Source: Heliocidaris erythrogramma | Lineage: Eukaryota > Echinodermata > Echinoidea > Camarodonta > Echinometridae | Assembly (NCBI GenBank): GCA_025617745.1 | Contig: CM046857.1 | Location: 23,839,761-23,903,760 of the forward strand | Direction: 5' to 3' | DNA: 64,000 nt | In this document: piece after piece, positions 23,938 to 37,600 of the stretch | Layout of the letters: every line of letters begins with the position of its first letter | Position numbering within the stretch: position 1 is the first letter of the stretch | The notes under the pieces: model-generated | Told to the model about the DNA's origin: nothing | Database searches by the model: none | What the model saw: only the letters and a program-made list of their open reading frames with translations | Translations under genes and position numbers: made by a program

Positions 23938-26834
23938 GTATTTGGCGTCACCTGTGCCTAGGAGGGGAAAGCGAACTGAATCACTGTAACCCTTTAATAG
24001 GGCTCTCCTCCCGATGTAACTGATTTGGATGTGCAGGTGTATCACTACACCGGGGTTTCCCCCTACTCTTATTCGAATAGTACAGTGGGTTCTTAACGTG
24101 CAAAGGTGGTGACTGTCCTCTACATGGGGCCTCCGGTTAACGTCCTATTCGAGGGACAGACTGTTTTCCACTGTAACATAGCCTGCGTCTATGAAACAAG
24201 GGAGGGGCACGTTAACACACAACGCAGGCTTCAGTCATCCGCCCGTTGTGGATTCGAACCCACGATCTTTGGTTCGACAGGCAGACGCTTTACAGACTGA
24301 GCCAACTCGCCTCCTTCCAGGTATGTAACTCATTCGATCCTAGTGTGTCGTTGATAAGTGCAAGAAAAGCCAGCTGGCCGATCTTTGTTCCCTGAGGGAC
24401 ACCGCAGGTCAGTCCTTTTCAGGAAGAGACGGCATTCTGGAACTTTACTCTCTGTTGCCTGTTGGTCAGAAAATCAACAATCCATGGGATGATTTCGTGG
24501 CGAACTCCGATTCTTATGAGTTTGGTCACAACCATAGTGTGGTCAATTGAGTCAAATGCTTTTGAGAAGTCAGTAAATACAAGATTTCCTACAAAACTGG
24601 GTTTGTCCGATCTCTTGTAAACTTGGTGCATCATTTCAATTAAACAATGTGTTGTAGAGGAGCTTTCCAAGCTCCCATGCTGATGTCGGTCAATATTCCC
24701 TCACAGACTTTGGCACACTTTGATGTAGGTCTGAGTTTCGTGATGACAGGGGGTTTTCTCTTTTGGCACAAGAACAACATCAGCATCTTTCCAGACCTGC
24801 GGGACCTTGCCTTCTCTGAGAGAGGAGTTGAAGATAGTGCTATGTGTGCTGATCTCACAAGCAAATTCCTTGAGAACTCTGTTTAGCAAGTCGTGAGGGC
24901 CTACAGCCTTCTTGACGTTGATCCTATTCAGATCTCGATACATCTCCCACACTCCAACCTGCGGGAATTCTTGTGCTGGAAGATACAATGGAAGATCATG
25001 CTTGTTGAGAGGTGGTCGACCTGTGATATTGTGCAAAACTCCTGGTTGAATAGGCCTATATGTTTTATTGAAAGAGGATGTTCCCGGTGCCGTTGTTGCT
25101 AAATAAGAATAACTATATATATATCCCACCCCTCTCTGTCCCCATATATATACATGTATGTATATTATATATAAATATATACATCTTTTTTTGGTTCTAG
25201 GACACTAGACAACCACCCCCGAATAACCACCCTCTAGGACTACCACCAGGACAACTACCACCAGGACAACTACCCCTAGGGCAACCACCCTTTAGGACGA
25301 CTACCCCGGAACAATTACCCTCTAGGATAATTACCCCCGAACTTACTACCCCCTAGGACAACCACGCTCTAGGACAATTATCCTCAGGACAACTACCCCC
25401 TGGACAAATACCCTCCGGACAGCTACCCCCCCCCCCCCCGGACAACTACCCGGGGGCGGGGCTAAATTTTTTATGGGGGTAATTTTTCCTGGGGGTAATT
25501 GTCTTGGAGGTAATTGTCCTAGGGGGTAGTTGTCGGGGGGGGGGGGTAGTTGTCCTAGAGGGTGGTTGTCCTGGGGTAATTGTCTGGGGGGTACTTGTCT
25601 GGGGGGTACTTGTCCGGAGGGTACTTGTCCTAGAGGATGATTGCCCTAGGGGGTAGTTAGCTGGGGCTAATCATCCTAGCTGGAAATTGCAGGGCTGCCA
25701 ACCTTGAGGGAAAGTTTAGAGTGAGACATTGCGAGGGAGCGAAGCGACCGAGGGAGGAAAGGCGTGGAAGGGGGTGTCCCCTCTTGCACGGAGGGAGCTT
25801 TGAAAATTTTACATTTTAAATGGTGCAATGTGGTGCACTTTAGTCATGATTTCAACACATACATAGAAGCAGCATTAATGTACTAAATTGAATTGAATAA
25901 GTAATAAATAGACTCTAGGTTACATTGTTATTAATGCTACATGTAAAAAATACAAAGTTCCAGATTTGTAACTGCATGATTTTGAATACGAATTTCAAGA
26001 GTTAAACTTAAATGAAAGATCCTGCTGTCCGGCCGTAGAGGGATGCTATTACGTTTCGTATACGATCAACGGCAAACTCTGCTGAGCCAAACGGCGCGAG
26101 CTGCCGCGCCACAGCCATCAGTCTGGCCATAGGTACACTCATCGCAGTCGTTGCACGTACATGTCCATGTATACACGCAGTATAAGCCGATCGTAATCCA
26201 ATCGTCTTTGCGCGGGCACTACCAAAAACGATTTTCATTTGCTTTGCAAATTAGGGCTTGGGCATATCAAATTTTTGGAATATCAGAGATTTTTGGAGAC
26301 ATTTTTTTTGTTACTTTTTTTGTGTGGGGGGTTCAGCGTGAGAATTCGTTTATCAGAGCTAGACAGTCAGATTTGGGTGAATTACGCGCGTCTCACGTTC
26401 AATGCGTGAGAGTTGGCAGCCCTGAAATTGTCCCGGGGGTAGTCGTCCTAGAGGGTGGTGGCCCTAGGGGGTAGTTGTCCTAGAGGGTGGTTATTGGGGC
26501 GGGGGTGGTTGCCCAGTGGGTAGGTGTCCGGAATACGATCTTGTTTTACTTGTATCATTGCTACTCATGCGTCTGTTTAAATGTTTGCATCTTACTGGTT
26601 TAAATTACGCACCAACTTTTCCTTCCTTTGTGGCGTCACTACCTAACGCTTACATGATGCGTCGAGCTCACTTTTATTATTATTTGTATCTTGGCAACTT
26701 ATGCGTCTTCTTAATTTCTTGCATGTAATTGTTTATTTTCAGTCTTACTTTGATAAAGGTCTTTGACCGAAACGTCAGTCCAAATTTTGGCTCCTGCGGT
26801 GTTTTCATTTGAGTCCTGAGTATTTACACTTTCT

Positions 26835-26888
<54 letters not shown>

Positions 26889-27066
26889 CATACATACATA
26901 CATACATTACTCTATCAGGTACATTAGAAGGACATTTATTGTTCTTTTTCTTTGTTCAAATGTCCGCTTAACGTTCGAAATGTCCTGCTAATGTAGGGGG
27001 CGCTATTATGACGGAATAAACCGTATTGTTGCATGTCCTGCTAATGTACCAGTAAGGTATATATCT

Positions 27067-27113
<47 letters not shown>

Positions 27114-27466
27114 ACAAAATGTTCACAGGAGCAAAGTTCCAACGGAATGCAGTGTTAAAGATATGTAGAAAATAAAGTTCACAACATCGTATAGAATACA
27201 CACACGAGGAGCATACATTTATCTTCACAATAAGCGCTTTCGATTTAATCTCTTCAGGTGAAGTGAGCCTTTGATATTTTTACATTACTTTATATACAAG
27301 TAAAATTAAGAAAATACAGTAATATTCAAATAAGGACAAGGTTTTCACATTGTCCTATAGTTGTTTTAACGACGTAATTAGTCGTAGTCTTAATCTTAGA
27401 TTAAGCGTTGTACGAATGACGTCTTTTATATTCAGTTTGTTTGAGCATCCTAATTCTGAATCCTAA

Positions 27467-27508
<42 letters not shown>

Positions 27509-30500
27509 ATAAACAAACGTAGTGTCATGCTTTAATCCAACGGTGCTTAGTTCCTGTGACCAATGTACGTTTAAAAATAAACGTTGGATTAAAGCATGAA
27601 TGACTTTTTTTATTTTTGTGTCTTCTTATGCCAACACGTGGATTTTATGTCGAATATAATATATACAGCCATGGAAAAAAATGATTAGCCCAAGAATGGT
27701 TACTGAAAGTGTTATATTTGTGGTAAGAAGGAAATAAAAAATCATAAAAGCAAGCTACAATTGCTGGAATTTGTTATTCATTCAATGAAATACAAAGACA
27801 AATCATTTTCATTAGTTTGAAAGCATATTATAGTACCTTTATTACAGAAGCTTGGTCTAATAATTTTTTCCAGGGCTGTATTATGTATATGCAGCAATGG
27901 AAATACCCACATGAGAGTCTACAGGGGTAAACGTATGTTACTGGCCATTTAGTCAACCCAGGGTAGATAACACTTCCAATTATTTATATCACAGGTTTCC
28001 CAGATGTTTTAATTTATTGTCAACCCAGAGTAGTATTTGTGGGCATTTAGTCCACCCAGGGTAGATAAGAATCCCAACTGCCTATATCACAATCATCCTA
28101 GACACTTTGGGTTGACAACAAACTAAAACGTCTAGGATGCCTGTGATACAGACAGTAAGAATTGTTTTCTACCATGGGCTGACTTAATGGACACAAAAAC
28201 AACTCTGGGTTGACAATACACTAAGGTATCTAGGATAATTGCGATATAGGCAGTTGGGATTCTTATCTATCCTGGGTTGACTAAATGGCCAGAAACATAC
28301 GTAAAATATTTAAGTTCCCTAATCGACCCTGGTCTGCCCGGGGGGCCCTACCCCGGGTAGACTCTTATGTGGGTATTTCCATTGCTGCATATATATATAT
28401 ATATATATATACATGTATATATATATACATGTATTTTATATTATTATATTATTATATTTTGATTACAGCTGGACTTTCAGTCCTGTTTAATGGCTTCAAG
28501 TTTGGTGCAAGTGCCGGTAAGCTTTAAAAAAACAAATCTAACCCTGATCATCGATGTTCTTATACCCATTACATGTACATGTACGGTAGATTAATTCGAA
28601 GTCATAAGTTCGGCTCACCTCTTTTCTTACTTCTGGACCGAAACTCGAGCCTGCTGCATTCATTGTTATTATTACATGTGTGCCGAAAGTCTAATGTGGC
28701 AGTCAAGTGTTTGTTTCATTATGATAAGCATATCCTATTACACTCAGCACCCAGCACCTTATTCACTCTATTTACTTTCTGTCCTGATTGTTGTCTTACA
28801 ATATACAAGGCGGGGTGGGGATAGGGAAAAGCGCTGGCGTGGTGTGTGCAGCATAGTTTGTTGGTCCCCGGGACGGAAAATATACAAAATAAGCAATGCA
28901 GGCATTCATTTTAAGGAGAAGCCTGCTCATCAGAGCACAGAACAATGAATGAAAAACAAAACAAAACAACAAAGAAAAAGGAGATAGGGAAGAGAGATGG
29001 GAATTCCTAGAAAGGAATGGGGGGGGGGGGGAATGGCGTGTTTAGAAGATTAGAGAAATTCATCCCACTCCTCTCCCTTGTCGGTGGCTTTGTTCATTAA
29101 AGGGTCACTAAAATAAAAAAAATAATTGCCCATTTTTCGTAGGAAGGTGTCATCAGGAGCCAAAAAATATCTATCACACAATTTTTTATGCATTCAGTCA
29201 TATTTTATAATCATTTGAAAAGTACATTTTTGCTGATTTACACAGTCATAAGCCCCGCCCCTAAAAAAAACCCCCTCGAAGCGACATCGTGATCACGTGA
29301 TCTGTGACGCATGAAAAGTAATGGAAAATATTCCACTAACCTATACCGTGCGCGCCCGGAGGCCTCTGGCAGGCCCAGCCCGGTGCCGAGCATGATATTC
29401 ACCGCATCGACCATTTGCATTGCGTATTTTCGTGTATTTAATTCCTCACAATAAATTTGATTTTGGGACACAGTTTCATCAATAATGCCTAATCGGTGTA
29501 TAGTTGCGGGCTGTAGCAAGACCCCTAAAGATGGTGTGAGCCTACATCACTTTCCTAAAGATGAAAATCTAAGGAAATTGTGGGTCGCAAATGTAAAGCT
29601 CACGCGGGCAGAGTGGCAAGGGCCGGCCAAGTGAGTGGAGTACAATCTGCAGCGATCACTTTGCCGAAAATGATTTTGAGGATTCTGGCCTGTATTCCGA
29701 ATTTGGCATGAAGAGAAGGATAAGGCTGGCTAAAATAAAAGATTCAGCTATTCCAAAGATCAGACCGGGGATCAGACTTGGAGTCAAGTCTTACAATCTG
29801 TTTTTCAACGACAGCAGCTGCAGCAGCTTCATCCGTAGACCGAAAATTCTGTCTCTCGTTCGTTAGCTAAGACGACCTAACGAACGAGAGACAGCATTTT
29901 TCGGTCTACTTCACCCGTAACTCCAGGGAGCTCCAACGCGTTGGAGCTCCCTGGAGTTACTTCACCCAAGGCCCTTCACCGTATTCTGCGAGGGGTTCAG
30001 ACATATAATATGGTCGAATTTCCCCTTACCACTCGAGCTGCTTTGCCTTCGGGGTCTGATAAATCATCTGATAAATCAGAGTTCGTATCTGCATGGCTCA
30101 GAAAAGTCCTCCAACTCGGAATCGCGGGCACTTTTCCTCTCTCTTTATAAGTTACTAGAATTCAGCCAAAATCAGCCAAAAGTCAGTACTAACGTACTTT
30201 GTAAAGCGAAGTAAACAAAAAAAAAAAAAAAAAAAGCCGTAAGTGAAAAAAAAAAAAAAAAAAAGCGTTCACCAGTCGCTATGTACGAGGGGAACATAGT
30301 CACTGCCGTACTTTGTGTAGGACATAGTACATAAAGACGCATACAACGGCTGTGCATGCGTTTATGACCAATGCAAAATTTTCGTTCTTCAAGCTCAGAT
30401 GGATGAGAACATTGTTCAAAAGAAAAGCTAAAAAACAAAACAAGAGCTGTATATTTGGGCAAAAGCGTTTTCTGATCTTGTAGAAAATATATTGCTAATG

Positions 30501-30980
30501 ATTATTCACTCCTAAGATTATATTGATTAATTTCCTTTTTTCATAAATTGTCCGTTGAACAGAGGGGTCAAATACCGCATTCTGTGTACAATATTATATG
30601 CTTCAGCCTGCAGATCTTGTGCCTCTTACTTTTCATACGTCACTTGGGGGTTAGCCAATCAGCTCACGAGTTTTAAGGAACGGTCCCAAAACCTCTACTT
30701 TTCCCCCTTTTTCGCCAAAACGAGACAAAATTTGGACAATCGATTGGCAGATTCGTGATTAGAAGGCCAAACTACATGGAAAGAGCACCCATTTTCTCTC
30801 TAATTAGTCAACCTTTAAATGCCAGTGTCCCCTCAATTGATGAACCCATACTACGCCACTGATTACGTGTATACTCACCAATATCACTGGATATATTCTA
30901 CAAAAATATGTCAATGTTTCATCACTTTACTGTAGTAACAATCACATTATTTAGCACAACCCCAACTTGTTCTAATAATG

Positions 30981-31014
<34 letters not shown>

Positions 31015-34000
31015 TGGGTTTTTGCAGACGTGTATCAATCAAATAAGATTATTTACATCTGGGACTGACCTATAACGTCACCATCCGAAAGACGTGACTG
31101 AGATTCGAACCTGGGTCCGATCAGAGTCAGTTTGTAGGCGAATACAAAGAGCTGCCCGTATAGACGTTACCGCTAGATCAACTCCTGATCCTCAGTGTAC
31201 ATCACTTCTTTTCTTAAATGTTCTTTACCTCAATACTAAAGGATTTAAGGAGTTTTCCAGTAGGTTTGAGACAGAACAATACCTCTATGTGACGTTGAGG
31301 AATCTGGAAACATATGGACAAGGTCAAATTCAGCCGGGTTATACTCTGAGGCATGAGTTTACTACCAAACTATGTGCACTACCGACAGAATATCTTGGAA
31401 ATGAAGAGGAATATCATGGATTTTTGGACCTGTGGGGTACGGTAAGTATTTGCTGAAGGCATGGGCGTCAATCGCTCCTCAAACGTGGGGGGACATATTT
31501 TTGTTTTAACTAGTAATATATATAATAGTGTGTGTGCCCGGCCCCCCCCCCCCCATCTGCCGGCCCATGGCACTGATAATGTTCCCTGATTGAATTTCAT
31601 GGGGGGGGGGGGGGGGGGATGGGGAGAAACTGGCCCTTCCATGAGTACACCAGTGCATGAATTAGTCAATGTGCGTACATAAACATGGATGAAAACATTC
31701 TGACCAACTCGAAATAAATGCCAGAAATTGTGAGTCGCTATTGCTCAGTCTCACCGGTCGCACGTTAAATGTTAAAACACTAGTATCTTCATCCCTATTT
31801 CTCTCCCACATAATTATTGTCAATGTTTGAAGCAACTGAATGTGTACATTCAGAACTTCTTCCTGGTCACTGGTGGAGTGGTGGTACACACTGGTAGTGA
31901 CCACAATCTATAGTTAATTGCTCTGTCACTTTTGCATTTTTAAAAAATTTTGTTTGAGTACAGTCGTTTCCTTGGGTGTACAAATAGATCCTTGTTTTAT
32001 TTAATTAGTAAATGAATCGGTAATAAATGAGAAATAAATAAAATGATACTTAACGCAAGCTCAACAATATTTTAAAACAGTCTATGCAACATTTGAAAAG
32101 CTCTGACGTTTTAGCAAATTCGGAAAAAAGAGAAAGATAAACGGCTCGTAGCAAGCAATTTTTTTGAGGCGGAAAGTTATAGTTCGACGCCCTGACGGCT
32201 TTTCAGTGATTTGGACGCAATATGTATGTGACAGGGGTTGGTGCTAGAGTGTCTGTACTGTAAGACTACCATAGGCCATGTACTATATATAGCTGCTCCT
32301 AACACATTGACACGACCAGAATGTAGCTGAATTAGGCTTCTCTCAAACACAATGATATTCTAATATTAATATTCAAATTAGGGTATGTGCTTGCAGACTA
32401 GGTTGGTGCAGGGAGGGGGAGTTTCCCCCTTCCCGCGCGAAGCGCGAAAGCTCTGACGTTTTAGCAAATTTAAGAGAAAGATAAACAGCTCGTAGCAAAC
32501 AATTTTTTAGGCGGAAAGTTATACTTCGACGCCAGGACTGCTTTTAATTATTTGGACGCAACATTTCACATGCGAGGGAGCGAAGCTAGTGGCGTATCTA
32601 GGGATTATGGCGCCCGGGGCAATCAATGAGGTTAGGCCCCCCCCCCCCCCCCCAGGTCCCGGTTATTGTAGAAGCGGGGGGCAAAGCGACCGAGTGGTAA
32701 ATTTTTCAATTTTTAACCCTAAAAAACGCATTTTGTTTTATTTTATTTGTTTTCAAACGCTTTGAACCCTTTAAGCTATTAAAGAACTATATACTGGGGG
32801 AGCGAAATTACGAGATCCTGAAAGAAAATAATTATGCGAGGGAGCAAAGAGACCGAGCTTTGGAAAATTTTCGCATTTCAAACTTTCAAAAACTAGATTT
32901 CTAGTGCATTACCCTGCGGATTTGGGGGCGCGTGATCCGTAAAGTTTATGATTTTTCTTCATTTCCCCCTATTTTTCTTTCTCTATATACTGGGGGAGCG
33001 AAATTACGAGATCCTGAAAAAAATAATTATGCGAGGGAACAAAGCGACCGACCTTTTCAAAATGTTCGCATTTCGAACCTTCAAAAACTATGATTTTTCT
33101 TCATTTCCCCCTATTTTTCTTTCTCTCCTTTGCGTTTTTTCGCCCCCTGCAAGTGCTGCCCGGGGCCCGTGCCCCTCTGCTCCCCTAGATACACCACTGA
33201 GCGAAGAGGCCTGTCTATGAAACTTGCATTATAGAGCATCCCAAAATGGTTTTTAATGAAAACAAATAATGCACGGAACCCCTTAATTGAGAATAACAAT
33301 GCGAGCGAACGATTTTCTTCGATATTTTTCGCATTGAAATAATGGCATTTCTTATTTCCTTAGTCGGAACATTAAAGAATGTGATGGTATTTCAAGATCA
33401 AACATGAGTTTTGGTAATTATTAGTTTTAAGTAAGTGTATCATAATTCTTATCTTATCAACACCCATGGTAACAGGGGTGGGTGCAGGGAGAGGAGAGTT
33501 ATTTCCCCCTTCGCGTGAGACGTTTGACGTTTTAGCAAATTCTGAGAGGCAGATAACGGCTTGTAGCGCCTTTTTAGGCCCTTTTCTCTCACTTCTCCCG
33601 CTTTTTCGCTCTCGCTTTTTTTTAGTGGCTGAATTGGGGGGGGGGGGGGGGGGGGGTGGCCCCCCGGTGCCCCCTGTCTACGCCAGTGCTCATATACCTG
33701 TAACTCTTTCATGTTTCTTGCATTAGTCTACGACTTTATTACAAAACAAATACAACAGTAGAAACTTATACTAAGTAATCTTCATGAATAACCTCTCTTC
33801 ATACACAAGTATACACGTACATGTTCTGTGCAGACATGACGTCTGCTTTAATAACAAATGAATGGCTACAAGTTCACAACTGCAGCATTTGCAACGTTTG
33901 CAGTCTAGTCTTGAACAGTTTTCTGCAATACAAAACATACATGTAGTACAAAAAAGCTGTAATCACTAATATAGCAAAACATTCTCCCAATTAACAACAA

Positions 34001-34632
34001 ACAAGATACTGATATAGGTACATATGTACTTGGACTCCACCGTTAGTGGAAACATGAACATTTAAGTCTAATGATCACATGTTCACTTTGCATACTCTAA
34101 TTCTGTTGTATTCATTTTTTTTTGGAGCAGTAGTATTTTATATTCAAACACTTTCACATTCAGGCTCTTCATTTACATGCTAATTGCATAATGAATATAT
34201 ACCAGAAACTTAGTTATTGCAGTATGAAAATTTAAGGCAGTGAAAGTGCATGTATTTGACAATCCTATGTTTACTCCTTTTCACAATTTCATTTTTCCCT
34301 TTAGTACAAATTAAACTAACCAGGCAATGGAAACATGCTATATATTTGTTTAATGGACAACAGAAATTTCTTCATGTCCAGATTTTACACAGAAATGCAG
34401 CATTGCATTGCACTATCCGTGGGTATTAAAAATAAATCATAGCAGCATGAACATAGTAGACAATAAATATATGTAATGTACACACACACACACATATTAT
34501 ATATGGGGCTTAGTCCGAAAGGGTGAGTAGCGTCGCGTCGCTTCGCGTTGACTGGAACGCCACCATTCGTCCAAAGCACCCCCGGTTTTGCCGAAAGGGT
34601 GCGTTGCATTTTTTTTTCTTTCTAAATACAGT

Positions 34633-34669
<37 letters not shown>

Positions 34670-37600
34670 CAGCGGTTCCAGGATTTTGTAAAGGGAGGGG
34701 GGGGGCAGAAATGCAGCGCTGTCATCAGGGACGGATCAAGGATTTTGTAAAGGGGGGGGGGGGCACAGAAGTGCAGGGCTGTCATCAGGGGCGAATCCAG
34801 GATTTTGTGAAAGGGGGGCACAGAAATGCAGGTCTGTCATCAGGGGCGGATCCAGGATTTTGTAGAAAGGGGGGGGGCATGGAAATGCAGGTATGTCATC
34901 AGGGGTGGATCCAGGGTTTTGTAAAAGGGGGCGCACATATATGCAGGTCTGTCAACTTTGGAGGGAGATCTATATTTAAATTGCTCAGCAGTTGGGGGGG
35001 GGGGGGGGGGGGGAGGGGGTGACGAAAATTTTTTTTTGCAAGCCCTCCAAAAGTCCAATTTTCCTCCCATAATTCTCTGACAAGCAACAACAACAAAATG
35101 TTATCAGTTCTAAAAGGGGGGAGGCATAAAGCATACTTTTCTTTCAAATGGAGGGGCACGGGCCAGGATCCGTAAATCTGCCACTGTCACGAATATTCTG
35201 TTAGAAAAAGTCCAAACGCACACTTTCGGCAAAACTGTGAGGGGATCCTGGATCCGCCCCTGACAGACCTGCATTTCTGTCCCCCCCCCTGTTACAAAAT
35301 CCTTGATCTGCCCCTAATGACAGCCCTGCATTTCTGCCCCCCACCTCCCTTTACAAAATCTTATAATAATAATAATAATAATAATAATACACTGTATTTA
35401 GAAGAAAAAAAAGTCAACGCACCCTTTCGGCAAAACCGGGGGGGGGGGGGGACTTTGGACCAATGGTGGCGTTCCAGTCAACGCGACGCGACCCGACGCT
35501 CCCAACGCACCCTTTCGGCCAGTTCGGGGGGGGGGGGGGGGCTTTGGACGAATGGTTGCGTTCTCATCAACGCGACGCGACGCTACCCACCCTTTCGGAC
35601 TAAGCCTATATATGGTAGGGTCAAAATGCTTAAAGCTTTATCTTTTAGGCACTACAAATACATGTATACACACACATTCACAAAATGGCAAAATACAATA
35701 ATATGCCCTGTGTGCTACACAAAATTATTGAGTATTTCAGATAAACAATTAAAGTTATTAAGATACACTATTTTTTCAATCACCACATACTCTCTCTCGT
35801 CATATTTCCATCATTTGCATGGAATGTCAGCTTCACTTACTGCAACGTAATAGCCAAACCACAGTTTGTAAAATGGTTGTAAAGTAGTATTTCAAATAAA
35901 TATGTGGAATTATTTTGAAATGAGAGACATAAAAGATTAAGGGGAGGTACACTTTTACTACACAGAGACATTTGGAGACAAATATAATAGTCCTTATGAA
36001 CTAAAATCCAATTGCTCCTTGAAAAAATACCTGCACAACAATACCTATTTAGTTTGTCATCTTTACTATTCAATGAAACATTTGGGCAGAAGAAAGCATG
36101 GGCTTATTGCTTTTGCTTTTCGTTCCCATTGTTTGGTTGGTTTCTTTCATGCCAGGTTGGCTAGCATTTATCATTGCACTACTGAACAAACAAAAAATGC
36201 AAAGAAAAAATTAGTGAGTCATCTGAAACATCAACCAACACACACGATTCACTTAATAAGTTTTAAAATCCACCAATTCGCGCCATGATATGTACCTTAA
36301 AAATGAAAGGTAGTGATCGGCCGTCCAAACGTCCGCGACCTAGCACAAATTTTAGAAACAATGATATACATAAGGAATATAAAACAATAGAAAACATAAG
36401 AAATAAAAACAATATAAAACATGTACACATACAAATATATAAGAATTGATTTATTTCACACTTGGGAAACATTATTCTTCATTATTACAGTTTTCCTATA
36501 GTTTTCTACTTGTTTAGGCTGAAATTATGAAAATATCCCAAAAATGCATAAAATATGCATTATGAATAATTAATTAGCTAATTATTCAAAAAAAATGCAT
36601 AATTGATTAAAATTAATCACACCATCAGATTCAGCATGTGAAGATCTATCGACATGCAAATTTTCAAGTTCGTTGGACATTGCGTTTCTGAGATCAATGG
36701 GCCCAGCCCCCCCCCCCCCCCCCCCCCCCCAGCATGTTCATGGAGCAAAATAGTCCAGTTCAGTAAGGGCTAACGTAAGATATATATATATATACTTGGA
36801 AATTTGACGGTAGGTAATTTCGGTTTTGAATGATTTTTTTTTTCATAATCCAAAAAGTGTGGGGGGACATTTGATATTGTGTCCCCCACCTTCAAATTGG
36901 TGGGGGGGGGGGGGGACGGGGGACGCGTCCCCCCGGGATTGACGCCCATGGCTGAAGGAATCATGGAATAACATTCCTATGATTACTAGCCACACACCCT
37001 TTGATTTGATTTTGATTTGACTTTACAATATGTACATGAGAAATATAAACATATTAAGCATATGGCATAATACAAAGGATAAAACATATATCATAACAAC
37101 TCAGTATAATAAATATCTTCCAGTAAAAGTAATAAACGCATACAGTATATACACTTGTGGGGGAACCTATTAAAAGCGAGGCTTGTCGAGTTAGGTCCCC
37201 ATTTAGCGATAAAAGGAGCTGGAAAGTAAAATGGAGAGATTAAGATGAGAAGAAACAAAGAAAGGACGGGAATCAGCAGATGGAAACAAAAGAAAACATA
37301 AAAATTAAGTAGCTATAGAGTGAAAGAGAGATGTGTGTGTGGAGAGAGAGAGAGAAAAGAAAAGAGAGAAAAGAGAAGAAAGAAGAGAGAAGAGAGAAGA
37401 GAGAAGCGAAGTACAGATCGAGATCAGCAACCATGCAGCATTCTAGTATATGGTTTCAGCAAAAGAGATTTCAATTGTTTTTTAAAATGGTGCAGTCTCT
37501 CTATTTCCTTAAGGTCTGGATCGAGACTGTTCCAAAATTTGGGACCTGTAAAGACGAATGTTTTGTGTGCTAGGAGCGTTCTCGTGCGTGGAAGATGGAA

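Larger units (their letters stand above)
31460..36950. mobile_element. 5.5-kb hAT-like segment with 8-bp target duplication
   Basis: CATGGGCGTCAATC at 31460 and GATTGACGCCCATG ending at 36950 are inverted, and GCTGAAGG flanks both sides (31452-31459, 36951-36958). It begins 19 nt past the exon 3 donor. No transposase is visible; the interior is a mosaic of other repeats, so the original element was probably short and expanded by later insertions. Confidence 0.7.

Noticed and set aside
29629-29650. A 21-nt GTGAGT...CTGCAG intron in the THAP fragment
   Set aside because: Far shorter than workable introns; a 4-bp AGTG duplication explains the frame change better.
31094-31241. Upstream extension of exon 3 starting at an ATG or at the CTCAG acceptor at 31195
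   Set aside because: The upstream part is SINE sequence, and the 31195 acceptor gives phase 0 where exon 2 demands phase 1.
35317-35850. 177-codon + strand frame
   Set aside because: Runs across the right arm of a foldback element, with an N run from (AAT)n and G runs; no family resemblance.
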